Assembly (NCBI GenBank): GCA_963575745.1
Contig: CAUYUJ010000948.1
Location: forward strand, 10,001-74,000
DNA length: 64,000 nt
Direction of reading: 5' to 3'
Origin: Prorocentrum cordatum
Taxonomy: Eukaryota; Sar; Dinophyceae; Prorocentrales; Prorocentraceae
In this document: positions 54,661 through 64,000 of the stretch, in pieces
Numbering within the stretch: position 1 is the first letter of the stretch
Layout: every line of letters starts with the position of its first letter
The notes under the pieces: generated by a model
Seen by the model: only the letters and a program-made list of their open reading frames with translations
Told to the model about the DNA's origin: nothing
Database searches by the model: none
Made by a program: the position numbers and the translations under genes

Positions 54661-55716
54661 ATGAATGTTGCCAGAGTTGGTCGCCGTGATGCTAGAGGAT
54701 TTGCCCTATGCAGACAGCTCCTTCATTATGGAGTCGCGGTGATTGGCCTCCAGGAGTGCCAGTTACTTTTCTCCGATGGGTTCAGACGGCTTGGTTGGCT
54801 GGGTTATCGATCCAGCTGTCTCCGAGCAGGGGTTCTGGTACGGGCATCGTACCAATGCAATATCATTCATACTTGGGTTAACTTAGATAGGATCGCGGGT
54901 GTGCTTTTCGGTGACGGTGTTTGCTTCTGCAGTGCTTATTTCAAAGACAGCTCGTATGATGATTCTCCGACGGATATGGAGACAGTGTGCCGACAGCTGC
55001 GGCAAGTGCGCCGTGAGGCGGTGCAGAGGCTCCCAGGCGCTCGCTTGCTTCTTGTGTGTGACGCCAATGTGGAGCTTACGCCTGACCTTGTGTCGACACG
55101 GGGGGAGCAGATCACGGGGGAGGGACTTATGATGACACGGCAGAGAGGATATGGGAATGATTCGGAGAGCAGACGGTGGAGGGAGGAGATGATGAGGGAG
55201 CATTTTGAACACTTCATGGGGGAGGAGGGAATCTGTGCCATCAATACTTTCGCAGAACGGACTCCGACCTACTGGGAGTGGGAAGCCGCCAGCCCTAGCA
55301 AAGTGCTAGATTACGTTTGCATTCCGACGGCCTGGGGGAGAGGAGAGACCATAGTGAAATGGCTGCGTGACGGAGTCCACAGCCACTACTCAGACCATGC
55401 CTTTCTCAAGTTCGAGATTCGACCCCAGGTTCGTGCTCCTCGATATCGACCTCGCTCCCAACCCCGCCCTACCTCCACGGCTCGTCGACCCTTCTCTGAC
55501 CAGCTCCAACAATCCCAGTTCGCCTCTCTCGCGGACATCGGCATTCCCAACACATTCCCAGCAGACATCGGGTCGTACTTGTCTGGTCTCGCCGATCCCC
55601 ATCTTGTGCCGCCAGCAGTCAGTTCCGCGCCTGTCAAGCCGGCGGTGTTGGCCGATCTCCAGGCCGTGTACCGCAGGCTGAAATCAATGACGCACCGACA
55701 TGGACCCCCAATATAA
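54661..55716 (+). pseudogene. LINE-D apurinic-type endonuclease (EEP family)
   Basis: A 351-residue open frame with the full endonuclease/exonuclease/phosphatase motif set: Asn2 (MNVARVGRR, probably once WNVARVG), IGLQEC with Glu32, LLLVCDAN with Asp134 and Asn136, KVLDYV with Asp217, and SDH at 244-246. In LINEs this domain nicks the target DNA to prime reverse transcription. Residues ~255-350 are a Pro/Ala-rich linker towards the RT. It lies in the same frame as ORF1, separated only by the TGA at 54607, so the element may once have encoded one polyprotein. The frame is lost at 55716 where the RT continues in another frame. The catalytic residues look intact, but the parent protein is broken. 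Confidence 0.85.
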
Positions 55717-56745
55717 AAGAGCCCGAATGAAAGCCATTACACAACAAATCAGACCCCACAAGCGACAGTACGACAGGGGCCGACTTACCTGGGAGTTTCA
55801 GGGAGGAAGGAAATCACAGCGGGTTCAGACTACATCGTTGGAGGTGGATGGGGAGGTTACGGAGGATCGGTGGAAGTGTGAGGATGCGCTTCAGATACAC
55901 GGGGCAACAACCATGTCGTGTGCACAGTCTCGCTCAGAGCAGCTCTATTTGCTGCGACGCTTGCGGGAGCAGGCCAATGCGTCACGTCGGCCAGCGCCGA
56001 AGCTCTCTTTTGCTGTCGTGCTCAGAGCGAGAGCCCGCCTTCGCACGGGGAGGTCGTGCGGGCCCGACGGATGTGCAGCCGAGTTGCTGAAATCGCTCAC
56101 GTGGAGATCTATCCGCCATATCCACACCACATTTCTCTCTATCTATCGTGCATGCTCTCCGACTCCTGATATATGGCGGCAGGTTCTCATTACGCTGATG
56201 CCCAAGGTACCCGCGTTGCGATCATTGAGTGAGACACGCTCGATTGTCTTTGCCAACGGTCTGGCCAAATGGTATCTCACATCCCTCACTATTACACTGG
56301 AGGTGGAGGTGTCTGGGGACCTGCAACGACTGGGACTCTACGGCTTCAGCCCTGGTTGGAGCCCTTGGTAGAGAGATCGTGGGGCCACTCAAACAGATAT
56401 GTCAACATGGGAGCGTCTGGGGCCCAAACAACAACGACCAAACTGCTTACGCTGCGCAGGCCGATATCAAAAAAGGCCTTCGACAACATCACGATCCAAG
56501 TTGTGGCGCGTGCTCTGGGGCCCTCAAAGTCCACCCTAGGCTCACACACGGTATCCTGGAGCCACTTGTTGGGACGTCGGGTATATTATGTTTCGAGGGC
56601 TTGGAGGCTACTACATCGTGGGGCCGCTCCATCCGTACGGGGGGCACAGAGGGTCCCTTACTCTTTAATCTTGTGGTGCCTGCGATGTGTGCTGACCTAT
56701 TCAAGTCTTGGGAGGATGTGGCGGACGATCTTGGGGCACTTCGAT
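55700..56745 (+). pseudogene. LINE-D reverse transcriptase, frameshifted and missing motif C
   Basis: Frame 2 (55700-56371) has SCGPDGCAAELLKSL, then VLITLMPKVP and RSIVFANGLAKWYL, the fingers motifs of LINE RTs, and LYGFSPGWSP. Motif A is split across two other frames: QADIKK near 56460 and KKAFDNI at ~56475. Motif B-like RTGGTEGPLLFNLVV lies at ~56637-56685. The frame ends at 56747. No FADD-like catalytic motif C or thumb follows, and within ~150 bp the sequence resumes in the RNase H region. At least three frameshifts and one internal deletion rule out activity. Confidence 0.75.
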
Positions 56746-56747
56746 AA

Positions 56748-57618
56748 ACGCAAAATCTTTGAATACTGGTACGTTGCCACCACAGGTCCCAGCTGGAGCT
56801 CCACCCAGTTCGAGGCCAAGCAGTCCACCGAGGGAACGACTCCTGAGGCCCTTGAGAAACAGTCCAAGCGTTTGGCCACTATATGTCAGCGTGCTGCGGT
56901 TTGGGACGTCTTGAGCGAGGGGATAGGCGTGGACCTCCAAGGGGACTCACTACTGGTCTCATCGTGGCTCCAAGGGAGGTGGAGGTGCCATAATCAGGGT
57001 GATGCCGACAGAGTTGCGGAGTGTGTGGAGACCGTATACGAGCTGAGCTGCCGTGCGAATATCCGCGCGGCGAACATAGGACGGGACATATATCGACATG
57101 AGTACAGGGAAGATAACACCAGGGCCGACGAGCTCACCCACCTGGCCCGAGAGGGCCGCACTTTCTACTCCAATCAGGTTGCATGCAGTCCGATTGAGTC
57201 ACAATATCTTTTACACGTCGCCTATCGTGGGGCATGCGATGGGGGAGTGGACGGCAACGGTTGCGGATGTTGTTTTTGGCTGCAGAAAGGCTTCTTGGAT
57301 TGCAGTCAGCGGGGTCCGACCTACCACGCCGCTCCTTCTCCATTCGGCTCTCGTCAGATAGCCCGCAGGAGGACCCCAGGGAGTGAGCCACGTGATGCCC
57401 TCGTTTGGAGGGACATCGCCTCCAGTGCCTTTCTTTTACCACCGCGCTCCACGATCGCAGATTGTGAACTGGCTGCCGCCGAGGCGCTCACACGCGCCCT
57501 CCGCTTAGACCTGCCAGGCTCGCTAGGCGCCCAGTCGGGCGGCGCTGCGGACAGCGCCCTGGAGCCCGCGCAAGCCCAAAAAGACCAAGGTTGGCAGTTT
57601 ACCGCCGGCTCCCAGTAA
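56748..57618 (+). pseudogene. LINE-D RNase H region
   Basis: An open frame containing DLQGDSLLVSSWLQGRW (Asp codon at 56944), YREDNTRADELTHLAR (Asp at 57124), GACDGG then GCGCCFWL (Asp codon ~57238), and DCELAAAEALTRAL (Glu at ~57466). The motif order matches the LINE-A protein: GDS and RAD first, DGG and Glu second. The frame has no stop before the element ends and terminates only at TAA (57616-57618), formed by the hairpin's terminal CAGT plus AA. The last residues are therefore encoded by the target repeat. No separate 3' UTR is visible, unlike LINE-A. Confidence 0.7.
57584..57616 (+). repeat. Right half of hairpin after LINE-D
   Basis: ACCAAGGTTGGCAG then TTTACCGCCGGCTCCCAGT. Partner of 53042-53059. 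Confidence 0.85.
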
Positions 57619-58675
57619 TTTCGTCGCGCCAGGAGGCTAGTGACTCGTAGAGGTCCCCTAAGAGCGAAGCGGCGAAGCTAGAGAGTAATTCCGGCGCGCT
57701 GGAGGGCTAGTCGGCAACAAAAAAGCAACATTCGTTAAGGCTCTTATATTTTTCTTCCATATTCGATCTTCTTCCCGCTCGCCATCTTAATCTCAGGTCG
57801 ATCGGGTGCGCATTACTGCCAAAAAAGCATGTGGGCGGGATCGGCTGTTGAGTGTCATCTTGGCAGGTGCTGTCGGTTTTCTTAACTTAACTCGAGCTGT
57901 ACAAGAGCTACAGAGCTGACAGTCACATCTAATATATCTAGAATCATCAGGCGCGCTAGGTCTCAAGTGTCTAGATGCCCGAGTCCGGTCTGCTACCAGA
58001 GCTGGGTCCGAAACATTATTCGTACTCTGCTAACTTTACAAAACTGATGATGAGTTTCTTGATGTAACTCGAGCTGCAGATAAGCTACAGAGCTGTTTGG
58101 CGCAGCAAACGAAATACAATCATCAGAAGCGCTGGTCTCAAGTATCTAGATGCCCGAAATCGCTCTGTTAGCAGAGCTCGGTCCGAAAAGTCATTCGTTC
58201 ATTTTTTGTCTTATTCTTCTCTCCTCTCTTTTTTCTTTATATGTTTAACTTCATATATATACACGAAAAGATGATGAGTTTCTTAATGTTCCTCGAAATG
58301 CAGATGAGGTGCAGAGCTGTTTGGCATAGCAGTCGGAAGAAATTCATCATAAGCGCTAGTATCGAGTATCTAGATGCCCGAACTCGGTCTGTTACCAGAG
58401 CTGGGTCCAACAAAAACTATTCGTACTCTGCTCGTTTTTAAGACAGGATGATGCCTTTTTTGAGATATCTCGAGCTGCAGATGAGCTACAGGTCTGTTCG
58501 GCACAGCAACCGAAAGCAACCCATCATAAGCGCTAATCTGAAGTATCTAGATGCCAGACTTCGGTGTGTTTCCAGAGTTGGAACCAACAAACGATGGGTA
58601 CTTTAATAATTTTTAGAGATGTCGATGCCTTTCTTGATGTAATTCGAGCTGTTGATGAGAGTAGAGCTGTTTGGC
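57617..58675 (+). repeat. Leader fragment and type-B unit array
   Basis: A truncated leader (AGTAATTCCGGCGCGCTGGA, CGATCGGGTGCGCATTACTG) leads to five type-B units with CTAGATGCCCGA and ACCAGAGCTGGGTCC. It parallels 51761-52665 closely, so the two are probably related by an older duplication. Confidence 0.8.
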
Positions 58676-58885
58676 ATTCTCTCTCTCCTTGTTCTCTTCT
58701 TCCTCCTCTTCATCATTATGATCGTCCCTCTTCTCCCCTCCACCCTTCCCCCTCGTGCTCGTCATCCTCCTCTTCCCCCCTCCTTCTCTTCCGTCTGCTC
58801 CTTCTCCTCCTCCTCCTTCTCCTCGTAAGCCTCCTCCATCTCCTTCTCCTCCTCACCCTTTCTTCTCCTCCACGTCCTCCTCCAT
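58676..58885. repeat. CCT-rich tract
   Basis: TCCTCC/CTTCTC repeats on the plus strand, matching 52666-52965 in composition and position. Confidence 0.8.
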
Positions 58886-58980
58886 GAAACCGCACCCTCG
58901 CACGCGCGGAATGCGTGATTGCCGCGCCCGCATTCCATGCATGTATATCGAGGAAGCAATACGAGTTCCCCGCGGTATCC
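58886..58980 (+). repeat. GGAATGCG palindrome and left hairpin half
   Basis: GGAATGCG (58913-58920) pairs with CGCATTCC further on. GAAGCAATACGAGTTCC and CCGCGGTATCC follow as a degraded left hairpin half ending at 58980. Confidence 0.7.
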
Positions 58981-59164
58981 TTTCCTTTCCTTTCCGATGC
59001 CGTGCTGCGTCCTTTCCTTGTTCCTGCATCCTATTCCGATGCCTATGCCTCAGTGGCTCGGCAGTGTGATGATAAGAGATGCCTTCTCTAGCTACCCTTT
59101 GCTCCGTTTGGGAGTCTTAGGGCTTAGCTGTCGCAGCTGTCCGCGCCCTGACTCAAACTCAAAA
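58981..59164 (+). mobile_element. LINE-A-type 3' tail insertion
   Basis: ~184 bp: CCTTTCCTTGTTCCTGCATC, ATGCCTCAGTGGCTCGGCAG and onward to CTCAAACTCAAAAAAA, matching the LINE-A 3' UTR. It sits between the left (58980) and right (59165) halves of a cassette hairpin. Confidence 0.75.
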
Positions 59165-59283
59165 AAACCAAGATTGACGGTTTTTCCGCCGGCCCCCAGT
59201 TGGCCAACAAAAATCTCGACGGAAGTTCTGTCGTTTTTCGACATATTTAAAATCATGTTCTCGAAATTTGAACGGTCGTGAGA
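59165..59283 (+). repeat. Right hairpin half and short leader fragment
   Basis: ACCAAGATTGACGG then TTTTTCCGCCGGCCCCCAGT (to ~59200), then a leader fragment (AAAAATCTCGACGGA, TTCTCGAAATTTGAAC). This is the last array sequence in the window. Confidence 0.75.
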
Positions 59284-59860
<577 letters not shown>

Positions 59861-60120
59861 GCCTCCGTAGCTGGTTCGGCTGGGGGCGGCTCTGCGGCTC
59901 CCCGCAGCGCTGCAGCTGCCGCCCAGTGATCCCCGGGTCCTGGCGGCCTCCAGGGTAGCCGCGCACCCCGTCAGCGGAGGCTGCATCCGCTAGGGTTCGC
60001 TTCGGTCGTTTCGGTTCTGTCGGTTCGGTCGGTTCGGCGCCGTCGACGACGATGACGACGGCAACGACGACGACGGTGACGACGACGACGACGGCGACGC
60101 CGACGGCGGCGCCGGCCGCA
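59861..60120. repeat. TCGGT-rich spacer and GAC tract complementary to the GTC tract
   Basis: After ~130 bp of GC-rich sequence, a TCGGTTCGGTCGG segment (60000-60040) leads into a GACGAC/GACGGC run (60040-60115) that is the reverse complement of the GTC tract. The two could pair across ~200 bp. Confidence 0.7.
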
Positions 60121-60545
60121 GGCGGCTCGGTCGGTTCGGTCGATTTTGTTCGGTTGCGTTCTGTCGGTTCGGTTTGGTCGGTTATTGTGCCGTTGCCGCG
60201 TCGCTGCGCCTTTCTGGGCTGCTTTCGGCCTCGCGGTTGCGGTCGGGTTTGGTTTCGCTGTCCGTTGTTTTTTCCAGCTCCGCTGTCGCCGTGCACGAAC
60301 TTGATGTGGAGGGCGCCACGTGCACGCGTGCACCGATCCTGGCCAGCCCCATTTACCCGAGGCCCCGAAAAATTTGGAGCGGCCGGTTTGGCCGCTTTCA
60401 GCGTGCAGGGGCCCTCGCTGGGCGTCGGGCCTAAGGGGCGTTGTGCAAACCCTGAGATCCGACGTTGCGAGAAAATTGCAACATTGTCGACTACGTCACG
60501 CCCAGAGCCCTGGCCACCCTCTCGCTGCGTCATTTTTCGAGCTGT
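60121..60545. other. GC-rich sequence without recognised gene
   Basis: Continues TCGGT-type repeats to ~60185, then mixed GC-rich sequence. Long frames exist on both strands (plus 60052-60849; minus into 59316-60911), but neither shows a domain and both run through simple repeats. Confidence 0.4.
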
Positions 60546-60923
60546 ATCGATCTGCGAGGGTCCTGGGGCCCGAACATGGGGGAAAACGCACGGCTCGAAG
60601 AACTGGGACGCCAGGACCTCAGGGAGGGAAGTTGTCCAGACCTCCTGGGGGCTCAAACATCGAAGCATTTGGGGCGGCTGGATGTCTGGGCCGATCCATG
60701 GCCCAGATTGGCCTGGGACCGGTGCGCCCGCCCGCCTGGCACACGGATCCTGGGCCGGCTTGGCCAGTACCAGCGCAGGTGCCCTGAGCTCCGTTGTCGC
60801 GAAAGAATGCGACATCGTAAGAAGTCGCGACAGGAGATCCAGACCCTGAGATCCTGGCGTCCCAATTTTTTCGAGCCGGGCGTTTTCGCTAAGCTTCGGG
60901 GCCCGGGGCACTCACAGATCGAT
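60546..60923. repeat. Diverged inverted repeat, ~80-bp arms
   Basis: 60546-60624 and 60844-60923 are imperfect reverse complements. They share ATCGATCTG, GGGGCCCGAA, GAAAACGC, CGGCTCGAA and GGGACGCCAGGA, with a ~219-bp spacer holding TGGGCC-GATCCAT-GGCCCA. Confidence 0.7.
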
Positions 60924-61040
60924 CCGGCTTGGGGTCGGGGTTTCTGTTTGTAAACTAATGATGATTCATTTTCTCGCTACGTCGGATTTCAGGGGAGCCC
61001 GTCCTTCTGCGCTGCTTTTTTTTCGAGCCGGATCCCCTCA
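60924..61040. other. Spacer, nothing recognised
   Basis: Short AT-containing stretch with a T8 run near 61016. No repeat or gene signal found. Confidence 0.4.
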
Positions 61041-61679
61041 GTGAGGGTCCACGGGGCTCGAAGCCGGGCGAACACGGCCGACGGACTTGCCTGGATCTCG
61101 GGGTGCGCAGTCGGCGTCCTCCGACGCATGGCCGACCCCGCGCTTCCGGAGCGCCTCGCGGGGCCAGCCGGGCCTGGCGCGGCGCGCGCGGCCTGGGACT
61201 CGGCGCTGGCCGAGCTGAGCGGTGGGGGCCCCGACATCGGCAGACGGGAGGCCGCGGGCCGTAGCGCGCCGGCGCAGGGCCGGGCCGCGCTGTACTGCCA
61301 GAGTTGCATCCATCGGTGGAGGAAGAGCCGCGTAGTGGTGGTGGTGGTGGTCGTCGTCGCCGTCATCCTCGAAGCGCCGCTCTCGTGCCGCCGCCTCTGC
61401 CGTGCGGTGGTGGTGGTCGTCGTCGTGGTCCTCGGAGCCAGCGGGGGGTCCGAGGTGGCCCAGCCTTGGCCAGCGAGCAGGGGGGGGTCGGGGTCTGAGA
61501 TGCTGGGTTCGAGGTTTTTGTTTGTATATTTTCCTGTCTCCACGGGCCGCCTTCGGCCCAGGGCCGTCAAAAGCGGATCCGGGGTGAACAGTTGCACCAA
61601 ATGGACCCCGACAGGTGTCCGGCGACCGATTTTGAACGGATTTACCTTCATCTCCCTCTTGACCCAGACATGCTCCTGA
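61041..61679 (+). other. Open frame of uncertain status
   Basis: A 212-codon frame. Residues ~30-95 (MADPALPERLAGPAGPGA, then AWDSALAELSGGGPDIGRR) have plausible GC-rich exon composition. The middle is poly-Val from GGT/CGT triplet runs (61333-61432) and the rest is featureless. An overlapping minus-strand frame (61038-61892) is equally long. I recognise no family and give it low weight. Confidence 0.2.
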
Positions 61680-62589
61680 TTTTTTCAGGACGGCGTCCCC
61701 GGAAGTCCCGACCCTTTCCCCGGGACCCGTTTGTCGTCCTGAGTCGTTTTTTGACGGTCCCGCAGCCCCGCGAGGGTCTCCAAAATAGCCAAAAACCTTA
61801 TGATTTTTTACGACGCCATCATGTCTGGGGGCATCCTCTCGGGGGTCATCCAGCTCAGACCCCCCTGGCCGCCTCCACAAGTGAGCCATCATTTCCGTCC
61901 GCCGCGTGGGCGGCGCCCGTCCCTGGGCGGCTGGCGCCTGCGTGCCCTTCCTGGCGTCAGCATCGGGGTGTAAGCGTTCCAGCCGCCCTGGGATGGGCGT
62001 CCCGCGAGGCGGGAAGCTCCGTCTTTGAACATCGTTCTTCTCCCGCTGGCTCTGGAGGGAGTCGTGACCCTCTTGGCGATGCTCTGGGGCTGGATGTTGA
62101 GGTCGCCCTGGATTACCCTGGGGGCCTGCAGAGGCCAGCCGGGGCTGCCTCTACGGACTGTTTTTGCGGACCCCCGAGCCTGGAGGCCTCCAAGACGGCC
62201 CAAGAAGGCTCCAAGAGGCCCTCAAGGAGAGCCCGATGAGACAACGGCCGTTGATTTCCTTCAGGTTTTCGGCGGGGTTCGAGGTTCTCGCATGTTTGGG
62301 TTTTTGACCGCTGAAGACTGCCCAAAAGATCCCCAAGAGGGGCCCCAAGTCGGCACAAGAGGACCCCAAGATCGCCCAAGTTCGGCACCCTGTGGGCCGT
62401 CGCCCTGGCCCGAGGGCGCATACTTCGGATTTCACAATAAAAGGGGGTGGTCTGATTTGGGAGGGGGTCCGATTCGAGCCGTCTTGGAGGGTTCCAATGC
62501 GTCTGGGCAAAAAGATGCCTTTCATGGTTTGTTTTCTGGGGAGGATCTACAATTGAGCGACGCAAAAAATGGGGTCGTTTTCGTCGACA
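61680..62589. other. GC-rich region, no gene recognised
   Basis: Several overlapping frames on both strands, none with a recognisable domain. CCCCAAGAGGGG-type short palindromes near 62330. Confidence 0.35.
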
Positions 62590-62712
62590 TTGGCGCGTAA
62601 GCTGCCCGCTGAAGGTCGCGCGTAAGCGCCCCCGTCTCCAATGTAGCGTGCCGCGCTGGCGACCACGCGTAAGCCGCGGTGTAAGGTCGCGGTGCCAACT
62701 CGCGTAAGACCC
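62590..62712. repeat. Short dispersed CGCGTAAG repeats
   Basis: GCGTAAG occurs four times (about 62594, 62629, 62666 and 62702) with ~35-bp spacing and GGTCGC between some copies. Function unknown. Confidence 0.55.
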
Positions 62713-63321
62713 GCTCTCGATCGTCGCTCAGCTGCCTGTCTGGGAGGCCTGTGACCCCTTCCCTTCTACTCATGGGTAGTTCATGGATTGTTCCGAAGGT
62801 TTCGAGTCATTTTCTTCAGATTCACTGGGGGGGGGGTCCGCGTGGACGAGCGGCTGCCGATGGCGGGGTCGGGAGCGCCAGGAGGTCCACGGAGCGCCCT
62901 GCTCGGTGGCTTTCCAGGTGGCCGGGTGGAGCGACTTTGGCCGGGTAGCACCAGGCGTCCCGGGGGCGCTCCCGATCCTGCTGCTCGTCGGGGGCCCCCG
63001 AGCGGCGTGGCGACCACACCGTGCGGTGAGTCAGCGGGGATTCGGGTTCGCCGCACTGAGATTCGGGATCGGGAATTCGGGACTCGGGATTCCGCTCCCA
63101 CTCCGAGCTGAGAGCGCATGCATTTATCGGAATCTCCCAGCCCTGTTCATAGTTACTTTTGATTCGTCTGGCTGGTGGGCTGATTGTTCACCCATGCCCT
63201 GCAACCCCCGCCGAGCAGGTGACAGGCTTGCTCGAGTGGCACTCCGCACCGCGCGATTTTGGGACTCTGGTCGTTCTCCGAGGTCGTCTCGGGCGACAGG
63301 GGCCTCCAGGGTCCCACAAAT
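62713..63321. other. GC-rich region, no gene recognised
   Basis: A G10 run near 62827 and ATTCGGG/CTCGGGATT repeats at ~63040-63095. No domain seen in the open frames. Confidence 0.35.
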
Positions 63322-63389
63322 GTGCGGTGACGGACCTCGCGGTCTGGTCGTTGGGGATTCCGAGGTCCCCACGCGGTCCGTCACCACAC
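63322..63389. repeat. 15-bp inverted repeat
   Basis: GTGCGGTGACGGACC (63322-63336) and GGTCCGTCACCACAC (63375-63389) pair with a single mismatch around a 38-nt loop. Confidence 0.7.
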
Positions 63390-63708
63390 TGTTTCGGGGC
63401 CTCGATAGGAGGCACTGGCGCGAGGGTTTGGCGGCCTTCTGAGAAGGCGGAGGCCTCTCGTGAGTCCTGATGCCCTCCAAGAAGTGTCCTGGGAAGCCCC
63501 ATGTCCGCTCGGACTGCTGCCCCCCTGGCCCCGCACTTCTCTCTGCGCGCCGCCGAGTATACAGTCGAGTGAAGAGAGTCTTGTGTCCTCTTGCGGGCTG
63601 TCTCTAATCAAGCTCGACTGCACACCGATTTTGGACCCAGACTGGGACTGTTGTGGATCTGTGCCGACGTGTAGGGTCGGCGGCCTCCCGACAGCGGGGA
63701 GGTGTCAG
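63390..63708. other. Possible intron or intergenic sequence
   Basis: No repeat family or domain. The reading frame of the downstream exon meets a TAG at about 63671. Candidate AG acceptors lie before 63698 and 63709. Confidence 0.35.
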
Positions 63709-64000
63709 GGAGCTTTTCGCTGTGGTTGTGGCGCTTCTACGAGGCCTGGCGGCAGCCCACTGGCGCTGGCCCGCAGGCGCCGGCGCTGGCGCCAGCCACT
63801 GGGGACGCGCATGCCTCGCAGCCGCCGGGTGTCCCCCGCGCGTCGGTGCTCGAGCGGGAGGAGACCCGCGTGACGCTTGCCGGCGTGTTCCAGGCCCGTC
63901 AGGCCGCAGCGGTCTCCATGCAGGGCTTCCGGCGCCGCGACCTGAACCAGACGTACGCGGAGGAGCCAGGGCAAGAGGTGGCCGGGTTGCCCACGTGGTG
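63709..64000 (+). CDS. Probable partial exon, unnamed protein
   Basis: From about 63709 to the window end a GC-rich frame reads SFSLWLWRFYEAWRQP, then an Ala/Pro-rich linker, then LEREETRVTLAGVFQARQ and a segment containing MQGFRRRDLNQTY and GLPTWW. From memory, the pattern GF-x-LN-x-Y ... G-x-PTYW recurs in many dinoflagellate predicted proteins as a small domain of unknown function. I could not verify this. It is on the plus strand and open to the right edge. The 5' limit is inferred from a TCAG acceptor-like site at 63705-63708, and no start codon is visible. The overlapping minus-strand frame has no such motif. Function is not assigned. Confidence 0.45.

Larger units (their letters stand above)
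53060..57583 (+). mobile_element. LINE-D, near-full-length but broken non-LTR retrotransposon
   Basis: Inserted in a cassette hairpin: the left half ends GGTAACC at 53059 and the right half begins ACCAAGGTTGGC at 57584. Order: 5' UTR, ORF1, AP endonuclease, RT core (three frames, motif C missing), RNase H. Multiple frameshifts, in-frame stops and one deletion make it non-functional. The target-site duplication is short or degraded (ACC). Confidence 0.85.

Noticed and set aside
56701-56745. ADD in the frame-0 end of the LINE-D RT as catalytic motif C
   Set aside because: The DVADDLG stretch lies only ~15 residues after motif B without the usual spacing or hydrophobic pattern; a deletion of motif C explains the sequence better.
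61038-61892. Minus-strand 284-codon frame
   Set aside because: It overlaps an equally long plus-strand frame and contains His/Asp runs from triplet repeats, with no recognised domain.

Overview
This window looks like nuclear DNA of a dinoflagellate. The genus cannot be told from the sequence. The evidence is several decayed non-LTR retrotransposons (LINEs) with apurinic-endonuclease, reverse-transcriptase and RNase H domains, a very large share of structured non-coding repeats, long GT, CCT and GTC simple repeats, and one GC-rich open frame at the right edge carrying a motif I associate with dinoflagellate proteins. There are no bacterial operons, ribosome-binding sites, rRNA or convincing tRNA genes. 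Coding content is almost entirely retroelement remains.

Layout. 1-1080: tandem GC-rich/GT repeat. 1331-3200: 5'-truncated LINE (LINE-A) with an RT-connection/RNase H open frame. 3640-4880: 36-bp minisatellite. 5.2-10 kb: foldback modules and an inverted duplication with 1.06-kb arms. About 5.6-52.6 kb: one enormous array of 'cassettes'. Most cassettes have a body (a ~300-bp leader plus tandem ~176-bp units, or a ~400-bp R3 body, or shorter R4 bodies) and finish with the same ~57-bp tail: GAGCTCTACGAG, a CCGGCGGTRA / TYACCGCCGG hairpin, then CAGT. Bodies are truncated at different 5' points while the 3' tail is constant, which is how LINE/SINE retroposons look. 18193-33068 and 33069-47943 are a ~14.9-kb direct tandem duplication differing at a few dozen sites; its right breakpoint lies inside a LINE-like element (LINE-C), complete only in the second copy (47336-49032).

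53060-57583 is LINE-D, with ORF1, endonuclease, a frameshifted RT lacking its motif C, and RNase H. LINE-A, LINE-C, LINE-D and LINE-A-type tails at 27.6, 42.5 and 59.0 kb all end at the same point of the cassette hairpin. LINE-A and LINE-C have clear target-site duplications there (AACCAGG, AACCTGGTTG). The hairpin is therefore either the preferred landing site of several LINEs or part of a 3' tail shared between LINEs and cassettes.

59284-59860 is a GTC triplet tract. From 60 to 64 kb the sequence is GC-rich and mostly unassigned, with some inverted repeats and a probable partial exon at 63709-64000.

The central idea is a self-reinforcing repeat system: structured non-coding cassettes spread as 5'-truncated copies, stack head-to-tail at each other's 3' ends, and serve as insertion sites for LINEs that may supply the mobilising enzymes. 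Coordinates of repeat edges are by eye, usually good to a few bases at hairpins and less exact inside arrays.
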